Shown: positions 24,496 through 35,416 of the stretch, one piece after another
How positions within the stretch are numbered: the first letter of the stretch is position 1
Layout of the letters: each line of letters starts with the position of its first letter
Assembly (NCBI RefSeq): GCF_001029265.1
Contig: NZ_CP011856.1
Span: 1-64,000 of the forward strand
Origin: Spiroplasma eriocheiris
GTDB taxonomy: Bacteria; Bacillota_I; Bacilli_A; Mycoplasmatales; Mycoplasmataceae
DNA: 64,000 nt
Direction: 5' to 3'
The notes under the pieces: model-generated
The model's input: only the letters and a program-made list of their open reading frames with translations
Told to the model about the DNA's origin: nothing
Database searches by the model: none
Program-made: the position numbers and the translations under genes

Positions 24496-25887
24496 ATGGA
24501 TAACTTAATTAAAAAAGAAATTATTAAAAACAATGATAAATTTTTAGAAGACCTTATAACATTTTTAAAAATCAATACTGTCAAAGATGGTGCTCTAGAG
24601 AACATGCCATTTGGAAAGGGAGTTGCTAGGGGGTTAGCGTTTTTATTAAATTGATCAAAACAACAAGGTTTTACAGTTATTAATCTTAACGAGATGATTG
24701 GTTATTTAGAATATGGTGAAAGCGAAGAATATATTGCAGTACTGGGTCACTTAGATGTGGTTCTCGCCGGTAATAATTGAGTTACCGATCCTTTTGAACC
24801 AGTTATTATGGAAAATAAAATTTATGCGCGGGGAGCTCTGGATGATAAAGGGCCACTATTTGCTAACCTATATGCAATTAAAATTTTAAAAGATTTAGGT
24901 TATTATCCGAAAACTAAAATTCGTATTATTTTTGGAACTGATGAAGAATCACGAGGGTTAGGAATTAATTACTATAATAGTAAAGAAAAACCACCAATAA
25001 TGGGATATACCCCAGATAGTGTATTTCCTGTTGTGTTTGCGGAAAAAGGAATTTTTACTTATTGGTTAAATAAGAAAAATAATAATTTTGCTAACCAAAT
25101 TTTTAATTTAAAAGGTGGAGAGCGTTCAAATGTTGTTCCTGATTATTGTGAAGTAACCTTAAAAAATTTAAATTTTGATTTAGTTGCCCAACTTAATGAT
25201 TTTTTACAACAATATAATACAAATTATCAATATCAATTTGAAATAAAAAATGATAATGGTTCTTGAAAAATACAATCCCATGGAATAACTGCTCATGCTA
25301 GTACTCCGGAAGAAGGAAATAATGCCATTCATAACTTGCTTAAATTAATTACATGGTTACCATTAGTTCATGATGATAACTATAATTTTATTAAGTTTAT
25401 TGCCAATAATTTTACTTATGATGGAGCAAAAATGAATTGTCAAGTTAAAAATACTGAAATGGGAGATTTAACTATGAGTTTAGGATTGATTGAACAAGAT
25501 GACAAGGTAATTAAATGTAAATTTAATGTACGTTATCCCCAAAATACTAATATGCCTGATTTAATTACTCGCTTAACAAAAATTATTGATCCCTTCGATA
25601 TTTATCTTAGTGAAGAAAATGATACTCCTGCTCTATATTTTTCAAAAACCACCCCGATGATTCAAATTTTACATAATACATATCAAAAGGTAACTGGTTA
25701 TCAAGATGAACTGGTACCTTCGAAAGGATCAACTTATGCTAAGTTAATGCCTAATATTGTAGCATTTGGAGCAACTTTCCCTGGTGAGGAAACAACAGAG
25801 CATCAACCAAATGAATTTATTGATTTACAAAAATTATTTAAAGCAATGGAAATTTATGCCAATGCTATGATTGCGTTAAGTAAATAA
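24496..25887 (+). CDS. pepV: M20 family dipeptidase, PepV-like
   Basis: PepV is a cytoplasmic zinc dipeptidase with broad specificity. It has 463 aa, the usual PepV length, with several TGA-Trp codons. Metal-site motifs in order are GHLDVV, ARGALDDKGP and FGTDEESRG; the lid domain follows and the C-terminal half carries the last ligands. ATG 24496 is preferred over ATG 24469 because AAAGGA (24481-24486) precedes it; the first ATG has no ribosome-binding site. It may supply amino acids from peptides and may process products of the neighbouring glycosylasparaginase, which is inference. Confidence 0.9.
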
Positions 25888-25988
25888 GAATATCCGATTA
25901 AAAATTGTTTTTACATTTATTTTACTTTCTTGCCAATATATACTACAATAACTAAGAAAGAATTATATATAAAGAGGAGAACAATTAA

Positions 25989-26852
25989 ATGGATAAAATT
26001 ATAAAAGTTGTTAGTAAAAATCATCATACCAAAATTACAGTTGTTGATGCCACAGAAAGTTTAAATGAAATTATTAGACTACAGGAAACTAACCCATTAG
26101 CAACGATTGCATTATCACGAGTTGCCATTGGGACAATTTTAATTGGCAGTGATATGAAAGGACCAGACAATAAAATTACAACGATTATTAATGGGAATGG
26201 TCCAATTGGAACTATTATGGCTGAATATACTGATCATCATATCCGGGCATTTTGTGCTAATCCCCAGTTTGATGAAACAAAAATTAAAAAAGAAAAAAAT
26301 GTTATTTCACAAGTAGTGGGAACTGATGGATATTTACAAGTAATTAAAGATTTAGGAATGAAAGAACCTTTTACAGGACAAATTGATTTAGTATCAGGAG
26401 AAATTAACCTTGACTTTACTTATTATTTAGTTAAAAGTGAGCAAATAAAATCAGTAATTGCTTGTTCAGTAAAATTAAATGATGATGGAACTATTAATAA
26501 AGCAGCAGGATTATTTGCCCAACTATTACCTGATCATGAAGAAGAAGACATTGATTACTTAGAAGCAAAAGTTGAAAATCTTGGTAGCATTACGGAAAAA
26601 TTAATTAAAGAAAATGATCTTAATAATATTTATAAATTAATTGATGATGAAGCAAAAGTTTTATCAGAAGAAACCTTTATTTTTAAATGTTCTTGTTCTC
26701 GTGAAAAAGCATTAATGTCAATTAAGTTATTAGGTGAAGAACAATTGCATGATATTGTGGAAAAAAATAATGATGTTGAAATTGTGTGTGATTTTTGCCG
26801 CACAAAATATATTATTAAACCAGAAGAAGTTGCAAAAATGTTTTTAACATAA
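25989..26852 (+). CDS. hslO: Redox-regulated chaperone Hsp33
   Basis: Hsp33 is a holdase activated by oxidative unfolding. It has 287 aa, close to the family length. The C-terminal zinc redox switch is intact: CSCS near residue 238 and CDFC near residue 272, the C-x-C and C-x2-C pairs. The N-terminal domain contains GNGPIGTIMAEY and the GTDGYLQV region. AGAGGAG precedes ATG 25989. It is monocistronic. No CIRCE element is visible upstream. Confidence 0.95.
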   Translation: MDKIIKVVSKNHHTKITVVDATESLNEIIRLQETNPLATIALSRVAIGTILIGSDMKGPDNKITTIINGNGPIGTIMAEYTDHHIRAFCANPQFDETKIKKEKNVISQVVGTDGYLQVIKDLGMKEPFTGQIDLVSGEINLDFTYYLVKSEQIKSVIACSVKLNDDGTINKAAGLFAQLLPDHEEEDIDYLEAKVENLGSITEKLIKENDLNNIYKLIDDEAKVLSEETFIFKCSCSREKALMSIKLLGEEQLHDIVEKNNDVEIVCDFCRTKYIIKPEEVAKMFLT

Positions 26853-26955
26853 TACAAACATTTTTTATGTTGGAAATATCATAATAATGAAAAAACTTAG
26901 CATAGTAAAATTATTATATATAATATTTATCTATAAAAATACCAAGGAGGCCAAA

Positions 26956-27422
26956 ATGAATTCAAATTATTCATCACAAGGATATCCACCACAAGGTGGT
27001 AAGATGGAAATTAAAAAACCAGATGGTTTATGTATGGCTGGGTGTATTGTTTCGCTTGTTTGTTCAGGGCTAGCAATGTTGGGTTTATTTATTAGTGCAA
27101 TTGTCTTTTTACTGGGGCAACATTTGCTGATAAAGTTGTTAATACAGGACCACAACCAGATATTGATCCTGACATCGTTAGATCAACCGGAATTGGAATG
27201 GGAATTTTCTTAATTATTTTCTGCTGTGTTCAAATCGCACCCATAATTTTATGTTCACTTGTATTAAGAGGGCATGCAAAAAGTAATATTGCCGCTGGTG
27301 TAGTATCATTAATCTTTTCAGGATTAATTGGCGGAATTTTAATTTTAGTTGGGAAATATGGTCCCGTTCAACCACAACCTAATCAATGAGAACAACAACC
27401 CCAACCAACAAGAGCGGAATAA
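26956..27422 (+). pseudogene. Small proline-rich membrane protein, frameshifted in a G run
   Basis: The first frame from ATG 26956 (AAGGAGG upstream) encodes a Gly/Pro/Gln-rich head (YSSQGYPPQGGK) and one membrane helix (CIVSLVCSGLAMLGLFI). At the run GGGG (27114-27117) the reading switches to the frame one base back, which continues ATFADKVVNTGPQPDIDP, a second helix and the Pro/Gln-rich tail GPVQPQPNQWEQQPQPTR to TAA at 27420. Restoring one G (five instead of four) gives a single 155-codon gene with two helices and proline-rich ends, like DUF4190-type small membrane proteins. This is true decay, phase variation or a sequencing error. Confidence 0.65.
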
Positions 27423-27447
27423 AATATCATTTATATGATATTTTTTT
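27422..27447 (+). terminator. Terminator
   Basis: A 9-bp perfect stem (27422-27430 with 27435-27443), 4-nt loop and T run, overlapping the stop codon of the preceding broken gene. Confidence 0.8.
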
Positions 27448-27506
27448 ATTTTATAAAAATAATTTGGTGTATACTTATTTAATAAGATAACAAAGAGGGG
27501 GCACCA

Positions 27507-28639
27507 ATGAAAAATTTTTAAATTTTTTATTATCGGGGACATTAACAGTAATTAGTACCAGTATAATGTTGGCCTGTTCAACTAATAATTCTCATAAGAG
27601 TAATAAATTTGAGGATAATATTAATCAAATTTTAAACCCCCAAATATTAAGAGACTATGATCAGTTAGTCGTTGATAATCATCATAATTTGTATTTTACT
27701 ATCAAAAAAACAACGGAGACTTATAGTACCCTTTATTTTTTAGCTAACAAAACCACTACTCCAATTAAACTGTCGGGATTGCCAGCTAATATTATTATTA
27801 ATGATATTAAAATTGATCACCAAGATGATGTGTATGTTTTAAGTAACAATGCGGGGTTATGGAAATTACCAGCAACTACCACAATCTTTCAGTATATTGA
27901 AAATGTTAATGAACTAGATATTTTATCATTTTGTTTTGATCAGAATGATAATGTTTATTTTGGAACTGCATCTGTTATTGGCAATTACGGGACAACGTAT
28001 TTTTTACAACATGATAGTTGGCAGGTAAAAGAAATTAATGGATTATCGATCCCAATTAGTATTATTAAAATTGATCAGATGAATAATGTTTATTTAGCAC
28101 CAGTAACCTCTATTAATAATAATGGCCCCAAAGCCTTTGTTTTAAAATCAGGAACAACAGTTATCCAAGCAATTGCTGATATTAAAACAAATGTTAATAG
28201 TATTGCAATTGCTCCTGATAACAATGTTTATTTTGGCTTAGTAAATGAATTATATATATCAAAAAACCATGGGATTAGTACCCAAAAACTAATTGAAATT
28301 GATGGTGACCTGGGAAGGATCTTAGTCACTTCAAATAATAGTGTTTATTATGAAATTTTAAAAGATAATTTTACAACCTTATATAAATTAGACCAGGAAA
28401 AGCAAATTTATCACAGTGATGAGTGGTGAGAAATTAATGCGTTAGTTAGTGACCGGGCAAATAATTTATTTTTTGCTTCCGAAAGTATTTTTTATATGAT
28501 TACTAATGAACAAACTATGCAAGAAACATTTTATCCGCATCTAAAAAATATGGGTTATTATATTAATGATATTATTAACAAAGATGATACTATTTATTTT
28601 ACTAATGCAACTGGAATTTGATATTATGAAAATAACTAA
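27507..28639 (+). pseudogene. Propeller-like lipoprotein, frameshifted in its signal peptide
   Basis: ATG 27507 has a strong ribosome-binding site (AGAGGGGG), but after Met-Lys-Asn-Phe the frame hits TAA at 27519. One extra T in the run at 27515-27519 would restore a perfect lipoprotein signal peptide (MKNFLNFLLSGTLTVI, ending in lipobox MLAC). The frame then stays open, with TGA-Trp codons, to TAA at 28637 (377 codons in total). The mature part has about eight repeats of roughly 40 residues of the type D-x-N-x-x-Y/F-F (DDVYVLSNN, DNVYFGTAS, NNVYLAPVT, NNVYFGLVN), which suggests a beta propeller. It would be surface-exposed. Without the frameshift repair no secretion signal is made. Confidence 0.75.
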
Positions 28640-28650
28640 AAATTGATAAG

Positions 28651-28678
28651 TTGCTATTTCTAATAATTTTGGTATGAT
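28651..28678 (+). promoter_or_regulatory. Promoter of the ABC exporter genes
   Basis: A -35 TTGCTA (28651-28656) and -10 TATGAT (28673-28678) with a 16-bp spacer. The start would leave a 5' leader of about 120 nt before the ABC ATPase gene. Confidence 0.55.
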
Positions 28679-28806
28679 ATTTATGTGTGAGTGGGAGTTT
28701 TTATAAACTACTACAAAATTCATAGAGATATCGAAATTTAATATTTAAAAAGGGCACTCTGGAGAAGTGTTTATTTAAGCAATATTAAATTTAAAGGAGG
28801 ATTAAA

Positions 28807-29733
28807 ATGGCTGAGCAAAAAGATAAGGTTACTGAGCCAAAATCAGAAGCGCCCAAAGCTGCTAAACCAGCTAAAGCAAAAAAAGAAAAACATGATAACA
28901 GTGCGTTAAAAGAATTTAAAGCAAAATTAAAAGAACAACGCAAAAAAACTAAACAATATTCAAAACGAATTTTAAAAGGAGAAATTATTTCAACTACTGG
29001 TGAACAACCAAATACTGATAAATACGTTATTGAATTAGTGGATGTTAAAAAATCATACCTAACAGGTGAATTAGAAACACCAGTCTTAAAGGGAGTTGAC
29101 CTAAAACTAGAAAAAGGGGATTTTATTGTTATCTTAGGACCTTCTGGTTCAGGGAAAACAACATTGTTAAATATTATTTCTGGATTAGATAAAGTAACTA
29201 GTGGTGATGTGTTTGTGATTGGTTATAACTTGTCATTATTAAAAGATGTTGACTTAACTAAATTCCGTCGTGACAATGTCGGATTCATTTTCCAACAATA
29301 TAACTTATTAACTAACTTAACAGCAAAAGAAAATGCTGAAGTAGGGGAAAACTTAAGTAAGGCAAAAAATAAAGATATGACAATTAATGATATCTTTAAA
29401 ACAATTGGAATGGAAGAACAAATGAACAAATATCCCCACCAAATGTCTGGGGGACAACAACAACGGGTTTCAATTGCGAGAGCCTTAGCCAAAAATCCCG
29501 ACATTCTTTTCGGAGACGAACCAACGGGGGCGTTAGATGAAGAAATGGGACGAAAAGTGTTAGAAATTTTAGTGGAAGTTAATAAAAAATATAAAACAAC
29601 CGTAATTATTGTTACCCATAACCCAAATATTGCCGATATTGGAAATACTGTTATTCATGTGCGAAATGGTTTAATTGACCAAATTAAACACAATGCTAAT
29701 CCCAAAAAACCAAGTGAAATTGATTGATCTTAG
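28807..29733 (+). CDS. ABC transporter ATPase, MacB/LolD type
   Basis: This ATP-binding protein would drive FtsX-type permeases. It has 308 aa, ending EIDWS after a TGA-Trp codon. The first ~75 residues are an Ala/Lys/Glu-rich cytoplasmic extension not typical of the family. The ATPase core follows: Walker A GPSGSGKTT (about 112-120), Q-loop, signature SGGQQQRVSIARAL, Walker B ILFGDEPTGALD and H-loop VTHNPN. It shows strong similarity in layout to LolD/MacB. AAAGGAGG precedes ATG 28807. Its permease partner downstream (30802) is broken; the intact permease at 37537 may use it. Confidence 0.93.
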
Positions 29734-29736
29734 TTC

Positions 29737-29778
29737 AAAAAAGATAGATTATTTAGGAATAATTTATCTTTTTTATTT
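29737..29778 (+). terminator. Terminator after the ABC ATPase
   Basis: A long near-perfect stem (29737-29753 with about 29758-29774) with a small TAGG-type loop, then a T-rich tail. Confidence 0.8.
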
Positions 29779-29781
29779 AAA

Positions 29782-29811
29782 TTGACTTAATTAGTTTATT
29801 TAAGATATAAT
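29782..29811 (+). promoter_or_regulatory. Promoter before the split membrane gene
   Basis: A -35 TTGACT (29782-29787) and perfect -10 TATAAT (29806-29811) with an 18-bp spacer, 29 bp before the next start codon. Confidence 0.7.
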
Positions 29812-29840
29812 AGAGTTTAATAAGGGATAAAGAAAGGGAT

Positions 29841-30727
29841 ATGAAAATGGTGAGCGAAACTAATCCAATTTTTTTAAAAGCAATTGCTGAAAATAATCAT
29901 CATAATTTTGGATTATTTACAAGTCCGCTGGCAATTTTTAACTATTCTTTGTTCATTGCTCTTTTTTGTTTATTAGCGATTGTTACTTTAAGTTTAAAAA
30001 CAAAATGGTTAGTTTACCAAAAATCATTTAATTATCATCAACACTTTTTTGTTTATTTAAATTTCTTCTTTTTTATTTTAATTTATATTTTAATGAGTTT
30101 TTTCATTATAAGAATTTTAATGATGTTAAAATAAGCATTTATTACATTTCATATTTGTATATTTTATATTTATTTTTGCCAGGTTGAATTTGCTTAATGT
30201 TAGGAGTATTTTGTAAAAATGATTTGTTAATCAAAATGGCAAAAACTACGATGATTTTATTTTTAATAAGTGTTTTAACACCCGTAATATTTTTAATTCA
30301 TTTTAGCTTAATTTTAAACCAACTAACTACTTTAATTTTATTAAGTGTCCTTTCAAATATCTTAAAAAGTTATTTATATATCTTTTTATTAGTCTTAAAT
30401 TATTTAGTATTAAAAGGATTAGTTTTAACTCTTCTTCGCCGTTTATTAAATTTAATTAAATTAAAAAACAATTGCAAAGATTGGTTAGAAATCTTTATTA
30501 TTAAATGACAACAAGAAACATTAGCCTTGTTAAAAACAATTTATACTTTTGAATTGTTATTTTCATATTTTAAAAATTTAAGATTAATTAAAAATTATAA
30601 AACGATGGCAGAAGATCCAACCCTAGCTGTTGACTATGATAATTATGATGATAAAGCAAAAATGACTTTTTCAATTAAAGCATTAAAAATTTTTATTAAT
30701 GGTTGAAAACAGAGTTTAAATAACTAA
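29841..30727 (+). pseudogene. Membrane protein split by an A-run frameshift
   Basis: The first frame (ATG 29841, AAAGGG upstream) encodes 97 aa with two membrane helices and stops at TAA 30132. The frame one base back is open across that stop and continues (SIYYISYLYILYLFLPGWIC) into a 176-codon segment from ATG 30197 to TAA 30725, which has no ribosome-binding site of its own. Adding one A to AAAA at 30128-30131 gives one continuous protein of about 295 residues with five or more helices. A similar-sized membrane protein precedes the second giant permease (36647), which supports the join. If they are two genes, the second start is unclear. Confidence 0.55.
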
Positions 30728-30801
30728 GTAACTTTCTAAACTTTAAAAAATTATTAAGAACGAAACAAAAAATATTTTAATTAAATAAAAGGAGTTTTAA
30801 T

Positions 30802-33800
30802 ATGCGCAAAGTTTTGAAAAGTTATTTGCGAACTTATTTAAAACAATGAATTGAAACAATTGGTTTAATTTTATTTGTTACAATTATTTCAATGGCTATT
30901 ATCGGAATGTTAGCCTCGCCCTTACAATTAATGGGAAAAAATAATCAAATAAAAGCACAATCAAATGAATGAAATTATAGTTTAATAAGTAAGCCAATGC
31001 AATTTTAAAATAATTTTACTTATGAATATTTTGTTGATGATTCAACTGAATATGGGATTAGTCCCATTATTGATAAGGGATCTGATCCAAATAATTATGG
31101 AATTTTAAGCCAAACCGGTTATGATACTTTATTAAGTAAAGATGGTGATCCGCGGACAAATCCTGATGCCCAGTTAGCATGGGGACAAGATTTAAAATTA
31201 TTATTAAGTACTTATTTTAATTACACTGAAAGCCCAACAAGTTTTACCAATGCTGGTGGTCAGCCAATCTTAGCTAGTCAATTTTTTAACCCAACTTTTA
31301 AAGATGAACTTAAAAACTATTATAATGATGCTAGTTATTATGTTAATAGCAAAGTAATGTTAAAGCATCAAGATAAATTTGCTTTTTCATATGATTTAAC
31401 ATTTTATTACGAAGTTTTTAAAAATAGTACCAATGTCGTTCCAGATTATTACCTATATATTACCAACGGAACGGAAAATATTAATCCCATCACGAAAACT
31501 TGAATTGATAATTTAATTATTACGCAAGGAGTAAATGATTTAAAAAATAATAAAATTGTTATTACTGATAAATTTGCCAAAGATAACAATTATCAAATTG
31601 GTTCTGCGTTAGATTTTGGAATTTTAGGAACAATTATTCCGGAATTAAACCAACCAACTATTAGCGGGTACGGAACTAAAATTGATACTTTATCCCAATC
31701 TAGTGATTTTTCAATGACTGGCGATGCCAAGAAATATGCGGCAGTTTTTGTTAACAAAAATATTCTGCAAGAACTATATAGCAAAGCATGACAACAACCC
31801 AATAAATCAAATAGTTTCAAGTTTCATATTGACCAACGAGTAAATTTTATGAATGGTAGTGATTATCAAACCTTAAAAAATGTGTTTAGTGCTACTAATG
31901 ATCAAGATAAAACAATTTATGATATGGGAACAGCAGTTTTCACTAGTTTTGGAAATCTAAAGCCAGTTAGTTCAATTAACTCGATGAATATGATGGTTAC
32001 CATCTACACAATTTTGGGGGTGGTAATGATTATCTTAGCTTTTGTTTTTATTAGTTTCGTAATGAAAAAAGAAATGAATAAAACAAGAAAGCAGTTAGGT
32101 ATTTTTAAAGCTCTCGGTTATCGAACAAGTGAATTATCATGAATATTTACGGTCAAGACTTTGATCACTATTTTATTAGGAGTTATTTGTGGTTATTTAA
32201 TTTCAATTCCATTACAAATTTATATGTATGGTCAATTTGAAAAAACCGTAACTTTTGCTTATAACCAGGATTACTATGCAGCCGGGTTTATGGTTATCCT
32301 CTTCATTGTAATTCCGTTAATCTTTACAGTTGCCTCTTATATTTCAACTTTCTTGTATATTAAAGAACCAGTTTTATCATTAGTTAATAACGGAGCAAAA
32401 GCAACCAAAAAAGTTCGCACTGGTTTAGTGTACCGTTCACTTGCTAAGCGTGGTAAAGCATTTACCTGAAGATTACAGATGGCATTTACGGCTCGGAACA
32501 AAGGAAAATTTGCTTTAGTAATTATTTTATTCTTCTATTCTTCATTTATTTTAATTCTAATGTTAGGAGCAGTCGGCGTTGGAAAATCAATTGTTAGTGG
32601 AATGTTTAATAATTTAAATCCCAACCTTGACCACCAAGAAACTTTTCGGAATTTTCCGAAAACTAATAGTAATAATAAAGGAAAGTTAACAGTTGTGGAT
32701 GATTTTTATCAAAAGTTAGATTTTAAATATCAAACTTATCAAAATGTTGAAGATATTAATTTTAATAATAATAGTGCTGATTTATTTCACCAGGATGTTA
32801 TTAAGATTGATCCAACTGCTCCAGATGCAAAAGATCAATATTTTGATTTATTTAATAAGTACCAAGTTGTTAACGGTAGTGTGAATCAACATTTATATTT
32901 ACGTGATTTACAAACAATCTTTTTAGCAACCCAAAATAATAGTTTTGGTAAGAGTGGTGCTATTAATCCAAGTCAATATAGTGCGTTTTCATCATTAATG
33001 CTAAACTCACTAATGATGGGAGCAAATGCCAATACAATTGTTACATTTAATGAATTATGATATAATCCTACAAATGAAACTACAGTTTATGGATTGCCCG
33101 TTGTTCCGGATGGTAATTTAGATGAAAATAATATGCAAATTATTGGACTATCAAATGATCAAAAAATAGGAGGATTATATACTTCTGCTTTTAGTTGAAA
33201 AGGAATTAACAATGAACAAATAACAAAAATATTTGCTGACTATAGTAGTAGTGATAATACTATTCCCGGAATAATTTCAATTAAATTAGCAAAAGATGGT
33301 AAATACAAAATTGGTGACACCATTAAAGTTAAATCAGCAACTCCAAATAAGATTGGGGTAAATGTTAAAGTTGAAGGAATTATTAAAAATGATACAATTG
33401 GTGCAAACATTTATACTGGTTATCATAATTTAATTAATAATCTGTTTGCCACTAATACAATTGACCCGAATGATCCAAGTAAAAATATTTATAGTGGTCT
33501 TTATTCCCAACAACATTTATATGAAGGAAAAATTGATTTAAATGATATGGCAAATTCAATTTCTAAATTAAAATTTATTGGTAATAATTTATCAATTGCG
33601 GCCAGTCCTGGCCAAACTCTCCTAGAAGCATTAACTAATTTACAAACGCAAGCTGTTAGTGCAACCTTAGTTAGTGCAACTTCTGATTTCTCAATGTTAC
33701 CATTAAATATTTTAAAATCTTCAATTGATGATATGCTTGATAAACAGAATAATTCAATGATCTTGTTTGAAGTTTTAACCGCTTTAATTGTTCTAATTTT

Positions 33801-34140
33801 ATTAGCTGTCGTAGTAATGGTTATTATTGATGAAGTAATGCCAATTATTTTAACAATGAAAGCAATTGGATATAAGAATAGTCAAATCAATTTTGCAATT
33901 ATGGGTAGTTATGTTATTGCAATAGTTATTACTTTTATTGTGTCATGGTTAGCATCAATGTTAGCATGACAAGGAATGGGATTATTATTGTATTCATTAT
34001 TTAAAATAGTAATTGATATTCCAATTGACTACCAAGGACCATTAATTGCTTTAGCAGTTATTATAGTAATTTTAGGAACTTCTTGGTTAGTAGCAATGAA
34101 TACTATCAAAAGACGAAAAGTAACTCAGATTACTGAATAA
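30802..34140 (+). pseudogene. Giant FtsX-type ABC permease with an early stop codon
   Basis: The frame starts at ATG 30802 behind AAAGGAG and would encode about 1,112 aa. It has an N-terminal helix (ETIGLILFVTIISMAIIGML), then an in-frame TAA at 31006-31008 (codon 69). After this the same frame is open, with many TGA-Trp codons, to TAA at 34138. Downstream are a large extracytoplasmic domain, three helices of an FtsX domain (about 31980-32400, with the family-like KQLGIFKALGYRTSELS), a second large domain and a C-terminal FtsX domain (about 33740-34100). The next in-frame ATG lies far downstream, so no complete permease can be made. It is a MacB/LolE-like export component. Confidence 0.8.
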
Positions 34141-34144
34141 TTTT

Positions 34145-34204
34145 AAAAACATCTAAAATAAATTTACAAATTATAAAAAAGTTAAATTTATTGGCGATGT
34201 TTTT
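34145..34204. terminator. Bidirectional terminator between convergent genes
   Basis: AAAAACATC (34145-34153) pairs with GATGTTTTT (34196-34204), and inside them AATAAATTT pairs with AAATTTATT. A/T tracts flank both sides, suiting both the + strand permease and the - strand transporter. Confidence 0.7.
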
Positions 34205-34219
34205 TATGAAAGGCTAAAA

Positions 34220-35278
34220 TTAAGTTAATGATTTGCTTGGATGCGGATTTAGTATTTTTGTTTTAAATAACTTACCACATAAATTACCAAATGTATAAAT
34301 AAATATTATTGAAGCAATAAAAAGTTCAATGATTGCTCAACAACGAAACGAAATAATTAAAATTTCTTGTTGCGCAGGATTGTTAATGATATTTGCCAGA
34401 TATTCACCATACATATTTTTTCCTACTGCCGAAATTGCTAACGGAAATATATAAGATACCAAAATAATATTAAACTTTTTTTCTAATAATGTTTTTAAAA
34501 TTAAAACATAAAATAAGAAACTAGCAACTAAGGGAATGTTTCCAATTATTAAAATTATAATATTGGAGTCTTGATTTTTTTCAATTGCAGCAAAATTATA
34601 ATTATAAGTTAGTAATAAAATTACATTTAATGTGATCAAGAGAATTAAAAATGAAGCTAAAAATTCTTTGTGACGGTTAAAAAATAAATATCCTAATCAA
34701 ATGAATAGAACTAAAAAAATAAATAAAATTAAAACAATGTATCACAAAATTTGAACAAAGTGTAGATAACTTTTACCAAGATATTTAATGTCAATAATAT
34801 TACAAGTAATTAAACCGATGGTAGGAAGTAATCAACATGGATTGGTGAATTTTAATTTAAAAAACGACAAATGTTGATAGACTCAAAAAATTCAAAAAGC
34901 AACTGCTAATAAAAATCCTAAAAAATAAATTATTATCCCTATTTGATAAATTCAACCTACTGTTAAAGAAGTTAGACTTTGTTTTGTTAAAATAAAACGC
35001 CCAATAGCATTAATCCCCATTGGTAAAAAAGTTAATTGTCATAATTTATCCGGTTTTTTAATAAATTCATAATGAGTTTTTTCAAAGTTTACCAATAGTT
35101 TAATAATTATCAATAAAATAAAGACAATTGCAATACTAAAAGTCACATATGATAATCATTCAGCACTAAAATGAAAACCATGATTACTTGTAAACATATT
35201 TCAACCATTACCAATTACTAAAATTCCCAGAGCCATTGGTGCTAATTCAAAGGGTAGTACCGCAAAAAATTTTTTCAT
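34220..35278 (-). CDS. TDT/TehA-like membrane transporter
   Basis: This minus-strand gene has 352 codons with at least ten TGA-Trp codons, so it is nearly invisible under the standard code. It starts MKKFFAVLPFELAPMALGI and has about ten hydrophobic helices. The start (PMALG), TNPCWLLPTIGLITCN and the overall layout resemble the tellurite-resistance/dicarboxylate transporter family (TDT, SLAC1-like anion channels). AGGAGGTG lies 6 bases before its ATG. It is divergent from pncB and shares a short control region with it. The substrate is unknown. Family assignment is by eye and moderately sure; that it is a membrane protein gene is very likely. Confidence 0.7.
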
Positions 35279-35302
35279 AGTTTTCACCTCCTAATAAATA
35301 CA

Positions 35303-35337
35303 CCATAATTTTAGCACTTGGACGAGGAAGTCAAGTG
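35303..35337 (-). promoter_or_regulatory. Minus-strand promoter with overlapping dyad
   Basis: Read on the minus strand there is TTGACT (35334-35329) and, after 15 bp, an extended -10 TGCTAAAAT (35316-35308). An inverted repeat, CACTTGgAC (35315-35323) with GTCAAGTG (35330-35337), has one bulge and covers the promoter. It could be an operator for the transporter gene and perhaps for pncB. Confidence 0.45.
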
Positions 35338-35361
35338 TTTTCAAAAAAAACCTTGAAAATA

Positions 35362-35390
35362 TTGACAATATTATTATTGTTCGTTATAAA
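35362..35390 (+). promoter_or_regulatory. Promoter of pncB
   Basis: A perfect -35 TTGACA (35362-35367) and -10 TATAAA (35385-35390), with the optimal 17-bp spacer. Confidence 0.8.
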
Positions 35391-35396
35391 GAAAGG

Positions 35397-35416
35397 ATAC
35401 TAAAGATATTTAGTAT
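35397..35416 (+). promoter_or_regulatory. Leader hairpin of pncB
   Basis: A perfect 8-bp stem ATACTAAA/TTTAGTAT with GATA loop begins at about the predicted transcription start and ends 3 bp before the AGGAGG ribosome-binding site. It may stabilise the mRNA or modulate initiation. Confidence 0.5.

Noticed and set aside
28749-28772. Riboswitch in the long leader of the ABC ATPase gene
   Set aside because: Only a weak GGGCACT/AGTGTTT stem with G-T pairs is visible; no match to a known riboswitch class.
30197-30727. Independent 176-aa membrane gene
   Set aside because: No ribosome-binding site before ATG 30197, and the frame is open upstream into the preceding gene; a frameshifted single gene explains it better.
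35313-35337. CIRCE heat-shock operator
   Set aside because: The repeat starts like TTAGCACT, but the second arm and spacing do not fit TTAGCACTC-N9-GAGTGCTAA.
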